Shown: positions 5,641 to 12,919 of the stretch, piece by piece | Layout: every line of letters begins with the position of its first letter | How positions within the stretch are numbered: the stretch's first letter is position 1 | From: DATLYT01 sp035574455 | Lineage (GTDB): Bacteria; Bacteroidota; Ignavibacteria; UBA10030 | DNA: 25,393 nt | Reading direction: 5' to 3' | Assembly: GCA_035574455.1 (NCBI GenBank) | Contig: DATLYT010000009.1 | Span: 1 to 25,393, forward strand | Notes under the pieces: generated by a model | Told to the model about the DNA's origin: nothing | The model's input: the letters and a program-made list of their open reading frames with translations, nothing else | Database searches by the model: none | Program-made: the position numbers and the translations under genes

Positions 5641-6492
5641 TTATTTGTTGTGAAGGAATTCCGCCTTCTGTTCCGGTGAGAGTGGTTCATTCATGCTGCC
5701 GGTCCGGTAACCCTGGAGGTCGAGCGTGACGTACAAAAAGCCGAGGCTCTTAAAATATGCCACGAGCTTGGTGCGGAACGCGTCGTCGAAGACGCGATGG
5801 AAATCCTGCGGACCCAGCTCGATGCGGGCGGTCTTATCGTCGTGGTGGCGGACACGGAAGAAGCGAAATCCGTGGTCGCGGAGGAATGTCTCGGCGGCGT
5901 CGATCTTCATAAGGTTCTCCTTGGTAATACCCTGCCAGTAGGGAAAGCGCGAGGCGAGACAAGCGAACGAGGGCTTTTCCCACGTCGGAATACCGATAGA
6001 CTTGGCGATCGTTCTCACCTCATCTTTGGACAGGCCGGCTTCGAGCAACGGCGAGCGGACACGCCGTTCGTTTTTTGCGCGCATGCCCGGACGGAAATCC
6101 CCGACGTCGTCCGTAATGGTTCCATCTGCAATCCATCGAATGCCCTCCTCTTCGGCGATCGCGCCTAACTTTCCAAAGAGTTCATTCTTGCAAAAGTAGC
6201 ATCGGTCGGGAGGATTCTCTTGGAACTTGAGGTTGTCTGTCTCTTCTGTATCGACAACGCGGTATCGCGATCCGAAGCTCCGGGCGAGTGCAATGGCTTC
6301 TTCGAACTCTCGCGTCGGGTACGTTTCGGAGCGACCGATCACGGCTAAGGCGTTCTGTCCCAACACCTCGGTTGCGACACGAACGAGCAGCGTGCTGTCG
6401 ATCCCGCCGGAAAACCCGATGACGACAGAGCCCATTTCGCGGAGGATGGATTGGAGACGATCATATTTCACCTGAATCTCAAAAGGCAGCAT
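5641..6492 (-). CDS. larE: LarE-type ATP-dependent sulfur transferase (PP-loop)
   Basis: A 283-residue PP-loop ATPase of the LarE family. In lactate racemase cofactor synthesis LarE adenylates a nicotinate-derived carboxylate and gives sulfur to it. Visible motifs: the PP-loop 'SGGIDST' at 28-34, 'DRCYFCKNELF' with C98 and C101, 'DGTITDD', 'GMRAKNERRVRSPLLEAGLSK' and 'KPSFACLASRFPYW' with C178, which aligns with the sacrificial cysteine of Lactobacillus LarE; the other two cysteines leave open an iron-sulfur form as seen in some homologues. The start at 6492 has GAGGAGAAC before it; the ATG at 6561 has none. No larA, larB or larC lies nearby, so the target may be elsewhere or different. The 283-residue length fits the family. 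Confidence 0.9.
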   Translation of the reverse strand: MLPFEIQVKYDRLQSILREMGSVVIGFSGGIDSTLLVRVATEVLGQNALAVIGRSETYPTREFEEAIALARSFGSRYRVVDTEETDNLKFQENPPDRCYFCKNELFGKLGAIAEEEGIRWIADGTITDDVGDFRPGMRAKNERRVRSPLLEAGLSKDEVRTIAKSIGIPTWEKPSFACLASRFPYWQGITKENLMKIDAAETFLRDHGFRFFRVRHHDDKTARIELGPQDFHRVFDDAFRTKLVAYFKSLGFLYVTLDLQGYRTGSMNEPLSPEQKAEFLHNK

Positions 6493-6513
6493 TGTTCTCC
6501 TCAGTGGATTGAT

Positions 6514-6602
6514 GGATTCGTGGAATACATAGTCAGAGCTTCTCAGGATTCCACAATCCAATGATCCATTAATCCATTACTCCATTTATCCATTTACTCC
6601 AT
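6514..6602. repeat. Imperfect inverted repeat and ATCCATT tandem tract between aroE and larE
   Basis: GGATTCGTGGAAT (6514-6526) pairs with ATTCCACAATCC (6548-6559) apart from one bulged base. From about 6554 to 6602 the sequence is a run of imperfect ATCCATTW units (ATCCATTA, CTCCATTT, ATCCATTT) ending at the aroE stop codon. The hairpin could slow transcription out of aroE. Confidence 0.55.
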
Positions 6603-7463
6603 TTATCCCGATCTCAGCCGCTCCTCCAACACTTTCCTCACAAGTTCCAGCGGCATCTGTTTTCCTGTCCACAGCTCGAACGCCTTTGCTCCTTGGTGAA
6701 TGAGCATCTCGAGCCCGCCCAAAGTTGTTGCACCGGAAGACGCTGCGGACTTCAACAATGTAGTTTGCAATGGAGAGTAAATCAAGTCGAAAACAATCTG
6801 GTCGCGATGAAAGCTCACCGTTGGAGGCAGGGGAGAATCGGATACATTCGGCGTCATACCGACGGGCGTCGCGTTGACGATGAGCGACGCATCGCGCAGA
6901 AGTTGCCCCAGTGAGCTGTCGTTGAATGAAAAGACGCGGAGTGAGAGGGATGCTTCAAACGCCCGGACGAGCTCTCGGCCCCGTTCAGGTGTCCTAGTTA
7001 CGACGGAAAGGGAAGATGGCTGGAAATTTCTCAAAAGGCATCGGACGACTGCACGTGCTCCGCCGCCCGCGCCGAGGAGGACGACGTGCTTACCTCGGAT
7101 GCGGTCCGCATAAGGCTCCAACGATTTCCAGACACCATACACATCGGTGTTGTATCCCTGTAGCTCGCCGTTTCGGACAACGACAGTATTGACCGCGCCG
7201 ATAGCTCCGGCTTCTTCATCCGTTCTGGAGAGGAGTGGGATGATTCCCTGTTTGTGAGGGATCGTGACGTTGAATCCGGCGCACCCTTTTTCCACTAACT
7301 CCTGAATCGTTCGCCGCAGCTGCGAAGATTCGACATCTACGGTAATGTACTCTCCCGGAAGTCCTTGTGCCTTCAGAGCGGTCGCGTGCATCAGCGGTGA
7401 GAGCGAGTGGCTTACCGGATGGCCGACGATGGCGTAGAAGGGAGGGCGCGGAAAAGAAGTCAT
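6603..7463 (-). CDS. aroE: Shikimate 5-dehydrogenase
   Basis: A 286-residue NADP-dependent enzyme that reduces 3-dehydroshikimate to shikimate in aromatic amino-acid synthesis. Substrate-domain motifs are clear: 'SHSLSP' (18-23), 'NVTIPHK' with catalytic Lys71, 'GAVNT' and 'GYNTD' with Asp107. The nucleotide domain carries the glycine-rich loop 'GAGGGARA' from residue 131, 'VVTRTPERG' with the NADP-type Arg after the second strand, and the closing 'GLEMLIHQGAKAFELWTG' helix. Full length for the family. The start at 7463 lies in front of 'MTSFPRPPFYAIVGHPV'; the ribosome site is weak. It probably shares a transcript with the TPR gene upstream (119 bp gap holding no gene) and larE downstream. 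Confidence 0.95.
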   Translation of the reverse strand: MTSFPRPPFYAIVGHPVSHSLSPLMHATALKAQGLPGEYITVDVESSQLRRTIQELVEKGCAGFNVTIPHKQGIIPLLSRTDEEAGAIGAVNTVVVRNGELQGYNTDVYGVWKSLEPYADRIRGKHVVLLGAGGGARAVVRCLLRNFQPSSLSVVTRTPERGRELVRAFEASLSLRVFSFNDSSLGQLLRDASLIVNATPVGMTPNVSDSPLPPTVSFHRDQIVFDLIYSPLQTTLLKSAASSGATTLGGLEMLIHQGAKAFELWTGKQMPLELVRKVLEERLRSG

Positions 7464-7582
7464 GGTCGATGTGCGATCTGAACTGTACGATGTAAGCGTT
7501 GAACGAAGATACGAAGAAGTTGACGGAGGGTAAAGCGGAAACAGGTGATGAATGGAAGCGTGAGAAGGATGGGAGGGTGAGA

Positions 7583-8989
7583 TTATTTCTTGAGGAGTCG
7601 CGAGAACTCGCGGACAATTCTGAGTTCAGGGAATTCGTCGCGGAATACCCTTTTGAGGTCAGGGTTGATCGTGAACGCTCGGCCGAATGCCTCGAGAGCT
7701 TTTTTCGTCTGACGAAGAGAAAGAAAAATCTTCCCGAGGGTATAGTGGGCGAGTGAGAAATTGGGGCTGAGTGTGATCGACTGCTCCAGCGCTTGCTGAG
7801 CTTCATCGACATCGCCGTATTCAAAGAGTGTCTCGCCGTAATCGTACCATGCTTCGGCGTTTTTGGGGTCGAGGCGCAGAACCATTCGGTAACTTTCGAG
7901 GCTCTCCTCGATGCGGCCTAAGTTATACTCGGCATCTGCACGCGCGTACCAGAGCTCGGGATAGTCGTTGTAGATCGAGAGCGCCTTTTTGTAGTCCACC
8001 AGCGCCTTTTTCGGCATATCGAGCGCATCGTAGCAGCAGCCCCGCCCGAAGTACGACTCGTAATGCTGAGGATCGTACTTGATGGCATTGGAGAAACAGA
8101 CGATGGCTTCTTTATATTGTCCCAACTCCTCGTAGGCATTTCCGAGGTTATGCCAGGCGGGCACGTCGCTGGGGTCGTAGTGCAGTGCCATCCGATAGCA
8201 TTCGATTGCCTCTTGGAGTTTTCCGGCGTTGGCGTAGGTGTTCCCTTTGTTATACCACGCCGCAGGGAACTTCTCGTGAATCGCAAGCGCCATGTCGTAG
8301 CTTTCGATCGATTTCTCGAACTGCCCCATCCGGCTCAGCACAATACCCCGATTGTACCAGGCATTGAAATTGTACGGATCCCGGTTCAGATGCTCGTCGT
8401 AGCACTTCACCGACTCTTCGAGCTTATCGAGGAAGTCGTAGCAATAGCCCAACTCATACCACGAGTCGGCGTGGTCGGGATTGAGTTGAAGGACGAATCG
8501 GAAGATCTGCACCGCTTCTTCGAATTGCTCTTCTTTTTCTAACGTGACCCCTTTGTGGAAGAGCGCGTCTTCGTGTGTCGGCTCCAGTTCGATGGCAGCA
8601 TTAAAACACGCCAGTGCCTCATCTACGCGGTTCATGTTATCGAGCGTGATACCTTTGTTGACCAGCACCTCCGGGTCAGTAGGATTCAAGCTGAAGGCTT
8701 TGTCGTAGCAGGCGATGGCTTCTTCGTAACGTTGGAGATTGTTCAGGATCATGCCTTTGCGTTGCCAGGCATCGGCACTGAACGGTTCGAAGGAGAGGAG
8801 TCGGTCGGCAAAACAGAGGGCTTCCTCGAATTGCTCGTGATCGAAGTAAAACTGAATAATCTCTTCGAGTGCCTCGGTGTTATTGATATCTTTCTCTCCG
8901 TTCCGTAACTGCTCGCGGAATTTTTTCACATCGTCGTCGGAACGGCGCGGGGGCTGATTCTCGTCGTCGAATTTGTCAAAGTCGGACAC
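7583..8989 (-). CDS. Tetratricopeptide repeat protein (12 TPRs)
   Basis: A 468-residue soluble protein without signal peptide or membrane segments. After an acidic leader (1-38), twelve consecutive 34-residue TPR units run from about 39 to 446, with the usual W/Y-N-x-G…A…Y-x-x-A…P pattern (for example 'AWYNRGIVLSRMGQFEKSIE'). A short basic tail 'REFSRLLKK' ends it. The start codon is GTG at 8989: GGAGG lies ten bases upstream and no ATG fits. TPR arrays form a right-handed superhelix that binds peptides or partner proteins; the partner cannot be read from the sequence. The gene has its own promoter (9055-9083) diverging from yggS and heads the TPR–aroE–larE run. Confidence 0.93.
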   Translation of the reverse strand: MSDFDKFDDENQPPRRSDDDVKKFREQLRNGEKDINNTEALEEIIQFYFDHEQFEEALCFADRLLSFEPFSADAWQRKGMILNNLQRYEEAIACYDKAFSLNPTDPEVLVNKGITLDNMNRVDEALACFNAAIELEPTHEDALFHKGVTLEKEEQFEEAVQIFRFVLQLNPDHADSWYELGYCYDFLDKLEESVKCYDEHLNRDPYNFNAWYNRGIVLSRMGQFEKSIESYDMALAIHEKFPAAWYNKGNTYANAGKLQEAIECYRMALHYDPSDVPAWHNLGNAYEELGQYKEAIVCFSNAIKYDPQHYESYFGRGCCYDALDMPKKALVDYKKALSIYNDYPELWYARADAEYNLGRIEESLESYRMVLRLDPKNAEAWYDYGETLFEYGDVDEAQQALEQSITLSPNFSLAHYTLGKIFLSLRQTKKALEAFGRAFTINPDLKRVFRDEFPELRIVREFSRLLKK

Positions 8990-9054
8990 TGCGGTAAATC
9001 CTCCGGGCGCGTCTGTCGCGCCAAGTCAATCCACACCACCATCGATGCTTCTTT

Positions 9055-9083
9055 AATTAAGCGAAAATCGGAGTTGAAGTCAA
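9055..9083 (-). promoter_or_regulatory. Sigma-70-type promoter of the TPR gene
   Basis: On the minus strand TTGACT (9083-9078), 17 bp, TTAATT (9060-9055). Predicted start is near 9048, leaving a leader of about 59 nt with GGAGG before the GTG at 8989. Confidence 0.65.
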
Positions 9084-9107
9084 GCAGCGGCTGAACGGAG
9101 CGGCAGT

Positions 9108-9130
9108 ATCTCACGATGGGACAGTGAGAT
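9108..9130. promoter_or_regulatory. Operator-like palindrome between divergent promoters
   Basis: ATCTCAC (9108-9114) and GTGAGAT (9124-9130) form a perfect 7 bp inverted repeat with 9 bp between. It sits between the -35 boxes of the TPR and yggS promoters, about 16-25 bp from each. A dyad of this size and position could bind a dimeric regulator. Inference only. Confidence 0.35.
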
Positions 9131-9145
9131 GCTCTCTCGTGAGCG

Positions 9146-9174
9146 TTGATTTTGGCGGGAAGTACGATTATATT
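9146..9174 (+). promoter_or_regulatory. Sigma-70-type promoter of yggS
   Basis: TTGATT (9146-9151), 17 bp spacer, TATATT (9169-9174). Predicted start is near 9181, about 13 nt before the ATG at 9194, so the leader is very short and has no Shine-Dalgarno site. Confidence 0.7.
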
Positions 9175-9193
9175 AAATCTTTCAAGCGACGCG

Positions 9194-9883
9194 ATGATTA
9201 CCGAAAACATTGAAACCGTCAGAAGAAAAATTCGCGAGGCATGTTTTCGGTGCGGAAGGAAGCCTGAAGAAGTGCTGCTGGTCGGTGTGTCGAAGACGTT
9301 TTCACCCGAGCATATTCGAGAAGCGATGGCGGCGGGGCTGCGGGATTTCGGCGAAAGTTATGCACAGGAACTGCGGGAGAAACGGGAGCAGTTACGAGAG
9401 GAGGATATCCGCTGGCATTTCATCGGCCATTTGCAAACGAATAAGGTCAAGTATCTTACCGACTTTGTCTATCTGATTCACTCGGTTGATAACATCCGAG
9501 TCGCAGAAGAGATCAACAAACGAGCAGAAAAAGCCGGTAGGAAGGTCAACATCCTGCTTGAAGTTTGCACGACGACCGAGGCGACGAAGTACGGCATCAT
9601 GCCGGACAAGACGGTAGAGTTGGCCAGGCAGATTTCGAAGCTTCCGTGGATTTCTGTGCAGGGATTGATGACGATGGGGCCGTTTTCGGACGACCCGAAT
9701 GATTCCCGCCCCTCGTTTCGACAGCTGGCAGAGCTGCGAAAACAGATCGAACAGGAGGGGATACCCGGTATCACAATGCAGCATTTGTCGATGGGAATGA
9801 CGCACGACTTTGAGGTTGCGATTGAAGAGGGTGCGACGATGGTAAGGATCGGAACGGCGATATTCGGGGAGAGAAAAGGGTAA
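9194..9883 (+). CDS. yggS: PLP homeostasis protein, YggS/PLPBP family
   Basis: A 229-residue single-domain protein with the alanine-racemase-like TIM barrel. It binds pyridoxal phosphate without known catalysis and controls the PLP pool and amino-acid balance. Lys34 in 'VGVSKTF' is the expected Schiff-base lysine. Further family marks: 'FGESYAQEL', 'WHFIGHLQTNK', 'HSVDN', 'KYGI', 'GLMTMGP' and the phosphate-binding end 'LSMGMTHDFEVAIEEGATMVRIGTAIFG'. The start at 9194 is chosen because the longer frame would begin at the promoter itself. It opens the plus-strand run yggS–divIVA–PNP, an order common in this group of bacteria. Confidence 0.95.
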   Translation: MITENIETVRRKIREACFRCGRKPEEVLLVGVSKTFSPEHIREAMAAGLRDFGESYAQELREKREQLREEDIRWHFIGHLQTNKVKYLTDFVYLIHSVDNIRVAEEINKRAEKAGRKVNILLEVCTTTEATKYGIMPDKTVELARQISKLPWISVQGLMTMGPFSDDPNDSRPSFRQLAELRKQIEQEGIPGITMQHLSMGMTHDFEVAIEEGATMVRIGTAIFGERKG

Positions 9884-10073
9884 AATACGATGCCACGAGA
9901 TTTCGCTTACGGGTGATGAGAGAAACCTGTCAGGCCACTGCCTCCACACGAGATGGCGGAAGCCGTTGAGCGTAGTCTGTTACTGCCAAGAACGGAAGTT
10001 CCGGGCAACGAGAGAAAATCTTATTGTTCACCTGTGCTTGGAGACATTTACCAAACCCATGAAAGGCTGAGCT

Positions 10074-10601
10074 ATGAAACTCACACCGCTTGAAGTTCGA
10101 CGCCAGCAATTCAAAAAAGTGCTGCGGGGGTACGACCCGGTGGAGGTCGATACGTTTTTGGAGATGATCTCCGGCGAAATTGAAGACTACATCAAGGAGA
10201 ATAAAGAGTTGCAGGAGAAACTCCTCGAGATGGAGGTTCAACTCCGCGACTATAAGAACATGGAGAAAACACTCCAGCAGACCTTGATGCAAGCGCAGGA
10301 GGCAAGCGGCAAGTCGATTGAGAACTCGCGCAAAGAGGCACAGCTTATTGTCCAGGAGGCGGAGTTGAAGGCTCAGCAGATTCTCGATAAGGCACGGCAG
10401 GATTTCTCGCACATCAAAGATGAGATCTCGGGACTGAAAGCTCGCAAAGAAAGCATCATCAGCAGATTAAAGGTTCTCCTCTCGTCGGAAATTGAGTTGA
10501 TCAAAGCGCTGGAGCTGGACGATGAGGTTGTGCAACGAGACCCTTCGCTGGGAACGGGCAAAGACTATTTAGAAGTCGATGATATTCTGAAGAAACTGTA
10601 A
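10074..10601 (+). CDS. DivIVA domain-containing protein
   Basis: A 175-residue cytoplasmic protein. Residues 1-35 are the DivIVA/GpsB N-terminal lipid-binding and dimer region ('LTPLEVRRQQFKKVLRGYDPVEVDTFLE'). Residues about 35-140 are a long coiled coil rich in Glu, Lys, Gln and Leu, and the C-terminus is short and acidic. DivIVA proteins mark curved membrane and recruit division or envelope partners; in this phylum the exact role is unclear. A weak AAAGG site lies about 8 bases before the ATG. The 190 bp upstream of it (after yggS) hold no gene I can see. Four bases separate it from the downstream nucleoside phosphorylase, so they are co-transcribed. Confidence 0.9.
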   Translation: MKLTPLEVRRQQFKKVLRGYDPVEVDTFLEMISGEIEDYIKENKELQEKLLEMEVQLRDYKNMEKTLQQTLMQAQEASGKSIENSRKEAQLIVQEAELKAQQILDKARQDFSHIKDEISGLKARKESIISRLKVLLSSEIELIKALELDDEVVQRDPSLGTGKDYLEVDDILKKL

Positions 10602-10605
10602 TCGC

Positions 10606-11433
10606 ATGACCGACCTCCGCAAAGCAATCAACGAAGCGGTTGCGTATCTCCGCACGAAGACCGCAGCGAAGCCGCCCATCGGAATCATTCTCGGGACAGG
10701 CTTAGGCGGCCTTGCCAAGGAGATTAAGAAAGATCTCGTCGTGAAGTACGAGGAGATTCCCCATTTTCCGATTTCGACCGTGGAGTCCCACCACGGCAAG
10801 TTGATCTTTGGGACGCTCGCAGGCAAGCAGGTCGTTGCCATGCAGGGTCGCTTTCATTACTACGAGGGCTATACCTTGCAGCAGGTGACCTTTCCGGTAC
10901 GCGTCATGAAGTTCTTGGGTGTGCACACGCTGCTCATCTCGAATGCCGCCGGCGCGCTCAACCCGATCTTCCGCAAAGGCGATGTAATGCTGATGGTCGA
11001 CCACATCAACCTGCTGGGCGACAATCCGCTCATCGGCCCGAACGACGATACGCTTGGCCCGCGCTTTCCGGATATGTCGGAACCCTACAACCGAGAGTTG
11101 ATCGAGCTGGCAGAGAACACGGCGCTCGACCTGAAGATCAAGCTTCAAAAAGGCGTGTATGTTGCAATGCAGGGACCGAATCTTGAAACCCGCGCAGAGT
11201 ATCGGTTCTTGCGCACCATCGGCGCGGATGCCGTCGGGATGTCGACGGTTCCGGAGACCATCGTCGCCGTGCACATGGGGATGCGGGTGTTGGGCTTCTC
11301 CATTCTCACCGATGAATGCTTTCCGGATGCATTGAAGCCGGTGACGATTCAAGAGGTCATTGCCGTCGCCAGGAAAGCCGAGCCGAAGATGACCGCGGTG
11401 ATGAAGGAAGTGGTCAGGCGCATGAAAGTCTGA
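10606..11433 (+). CDS. Purine nucleoside phosphorylase, trimeric (PNP-I) family
   Basis: A 275-residue enzyme that splits purine nucleosides with phosphate to free base and ribose-1-phosphate in purine salvage. Family marks: the phosphate loop 'LGTGLGG' (29-35), 'ESHHGKLIFG', 'GRFHYYEGY' (81-89), 'SNAAG' (112-116), 'MQGPNLETRAEYR' with Glu194 and 'GMSTVPETIVA'. The base-contact position is unusual: 'GFSILTDECFPD' has Asp236 where human and Bacillus 6-oxopurine enzymes have Asn (human N243), which may widen use to 6-aminopurines. It starts four bases after the divIVA stop. The gene could be called punA or deoD; I leave the symbol open. Confidence 0.92.
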   Translation: MTDLRKAINEAVAYLRTKTAAKPPIGIILGTGLGGLAKEIKKDLVVKYEEIPHFPISTVESHHGKLIFGTLAGKQVVAMQGRFHYYEGYTLQQVTFPVRVMKFLGVHTLLISNAAGALNPIFRKGDVMLMVDHINLLGDNPLIGPNDDTLGPRFPDMSEPYNRELIELAENTALDLKIKLQKGVYVAMQGPNLETRAEYRFLRTIGADAVGMSTVPETIVAVHMGMRVLGFSILTDECFPDALKPVTIQEVIAVARKAEPKMTAVMKEVVRRMKV

Positions 11434-11488
11434 AGACGGTTTGAAGTTCAGAGTTCACGGTTGACGGTAGTGAAGAGATAAAGGTGTT

Positions 11489-11560
11489 GTTTGAAAAGAA
11501 ACCGTTCGATGAAATGTCCCCGCTGAAAAGGAACTGTTCGACGAGGTGTCCCACCTCGTC
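11489..11560. repeat. 32 bp degenerate tandem repeat with hairpin
   Basis: Two adjacent 32-base units (11489-11520 and 11521-11552) match at about 24 positions, sharing TGAAAAG, GTTCGA and TGTCCC; most differences are transitions. The second unit runs into a perfect hairpin, GACGAGGTG (11540-11548) with CACCTCGTC (11552-11560), 3-base loop, about 107 bases after the PNP stop. No T-run follows, so it is not a standard terminator. Confidence 0.5.
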
Positions 11561-11646
11561 CTGACAGGTGTTTGATGCTCGGTCGGGAGACCTCGCCCAA
11601 CAGCAATCATGTTATGGATTGTGTGGAGTAGGCAAGGCACACAGCG

Positions 11647-11909
11647 ATGAGCTTAAGCGGGCTTGGAACGAACATTTCAGAAGTTGAAGTGGCAAACATT
11701 TCTCGGCACGGTTTTTGGCTCCTTGTACGAGGCTGGAATTATTTTTTCCATACAAAGATTTTCCTTGGCTTCAAAACGCTCAAGTGAGCGACATTCTGAA
11801 TGTTCAAGAACAAACTCCCGGCCACTTTTATTGGCCGTCGCTCGATGTCGATTTGAGTATAGAAATCATAGAACACCCTGAGCGATTTCCTCTCAAGTCG
11901 AAGATGTGA
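11647..11909 (+). pseudogene. DUF2442-like small protein gene with a one-base frameshift
   Basis: Frame one from the ATG at 11647 reads MSLSGLGTNISEVEVANIS and continues to 'RHGFWLLVRG' near 11733. The next frame continues with 'LELFFPYKDFPWLQNAQ', 'VSDILNVQEQTPGHFYWPSL' and 'DVDLSIEIIEHPERFPLKS' to the TGA at 11909. Joined, the two halves give an 87-residue protein that looks like the small DUF2442-type proteins of Bacteroidota, with 'HGFWLL', 'FPW', 'ILNV', 'YWP.LDVDL' and 'EHPERFPL' in the right order. A single missing base near 11733 explains the break. It may be a true recent pseudogene or a sequencing error. The family is often linked with toxin–antitoxin-like or DUF4160 partners; none is seen here. 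Confidence 0.72.
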
Positions 11910-11931
11910 TGATGGAATTTCATACAGTATC

Positions 11932-12156
11932 ATGGTCGGTATAGGGAAATTACTCGTCTTGCTCGGAGCGGTGTTGGTGGTTATTGGCCTGGTGCTTATG
12001 GTTGCGCCAAAAATTCCATTCCTCGGAAAGCTACCGGGCGATATCCACATCAAGAAAGATAACTTCGAGTTTTACTTCCCGCTGGCAACGAGCATCGTGT
12101 TGAGCCTTGTGCTCAGCGGAATTCTGTGGCTCATCTCTCACTTCGGAAAAAAATAA
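11932..12156 (+). CDS. DUF2905 family membrane protein
   Basis: A 74-residue inner-membrane protein with two membrane segments: about 6-25 ('LLVLLGAVLVVIGLVLMVAP') and 50-69 ('LATSIVLSLVLSGILWLISH'). Between them is the conserved family block 'IPFLGKLPGDIHIKKDNFEFYFPL'. DUF2905 proteins are widespread and have no known function. The stop overlaps the next start (TAATG), so the following SIMPL-domain gene is translationally coupled. It starts 22 bases after the broken DUF2442-like gene. Confidence 0.9.
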   Translation: MVGIGKLLVLLGAVLVVIGLVLMVAPKIPFLGKLPGDIHIKKDNFEFYFPLATSIVLSLVLSGILWLISHFGKK

Positions 12157-12872
12157 TGCAGTCGATAGTGTTGATGTTGAGAGTCGTTGTTCTCCTGATG
12201 CTGGGGGCCGTCCTTGCGCTCGGCCAGCACACGGAAAAAGAACCCCAGCGCACGATTCGAGTAAACGGGTCTGGGAAGGTGCGGGTAGTGCCCGACCGGC
12301 TGCGCCTGACGATTCAGGTCAACATTCACCGGGCAGAAACCGCAGTCGAAGCGCTCTCGCGCAACAGTGAGCGTACCGCACAAGTCATCGCTCTGCTGAA
12401 ACGCTTCGGAATTGCCGAGAGTGATATCCAAACGACGCGCGTTTCCGTCAACCCTGTCTATGATTACGAGAAGCGTATCTCCCCTCCTCCGATCGTGGGA
12501 TACTCCGCGCAAAACGACGTGATGGTCGTCGTGAAGAAGATGGAAGATGCGGGGAAAATACTGGATCAAGCGGTGAAGAACGGAGCGACCGGCTTCGGTC
12601 CACTGCAGTACGAAAGCTCCAACCGCACGGAACTCGAACGCGAGGCACTCAAGAAGGCGGCGGATGATGCCAGGACAAAGGCTGAGCTGCTCGCTCGACA
12701 GGTAGGGGCGACGCTCGGTCGCGTGCTCACAATCTCCGAATCGGCTGTTTCCACGCCCTCGCCCATCGTTCCGATGACGATGGAAGCTCGCACCGCCAGT
12801 GTCGATGTGCCCATCCTGGCCGGAGAAATCGAAATCACCGCGACGGTCGAAATTATCTTCGAGCTGAAGTAG
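12156..12872 (+). CDS. SIMPL (DUF541) domain periplasmic protein
   Basis: A 238-residue exported protein. Residues 1-22 are a signal peptide ('LMLRVVVLLMLGAVLALGQ'). The mature part is one SIMPL/DUF541 domain, opening 'RTIRVNGSGKVRVVPDRLRLTIQV' and containing 'ALLKRFGIAESDIQTTRVSVNPVYDY', 'GYSAQNDVMVVVKKMEDAGKILDQAVKNGA' and the closing 'ILAGEIEITATVEIIFEL'. Relatives include YggE, linked to oxidative-stress resistance, and BP26; they form large ring assemblies. The exact role here is unknown. The start ATG shares its A with the stop of the DUF2905 gene. Confidence 0.92.
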   Translation: MQSIVLMLRVVVLLMLGAVLALGQHTEKEPQRTIRVNGSGKVRVVPDRLRLTIQVNIHRAETAVEALSRNSERTAQVIALLKRFGIAESDIQTTRVSVNPVYDYEKRISPPPIVGYSAQNDVMVVVKKMEDAGKILDQAVKNGATGFGPLQYESSNRTELEREALKKAADDARTKAELLARQVGATLGRVLTISESAVSTPSPIVPMTMEARTASVDVPILAGEIEITATVEIIFELK

Positions 12873-12919
12873 CGCACTTGTGTGCCGTCATCTGCGCTCT
12901 GCTATCTGTAACCTGAGAT

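Noticed and set aside
12873..12919. T-box or other riboswitch before ileS
   Set aside because: The gap is only 47 bases and shows no leader structure.
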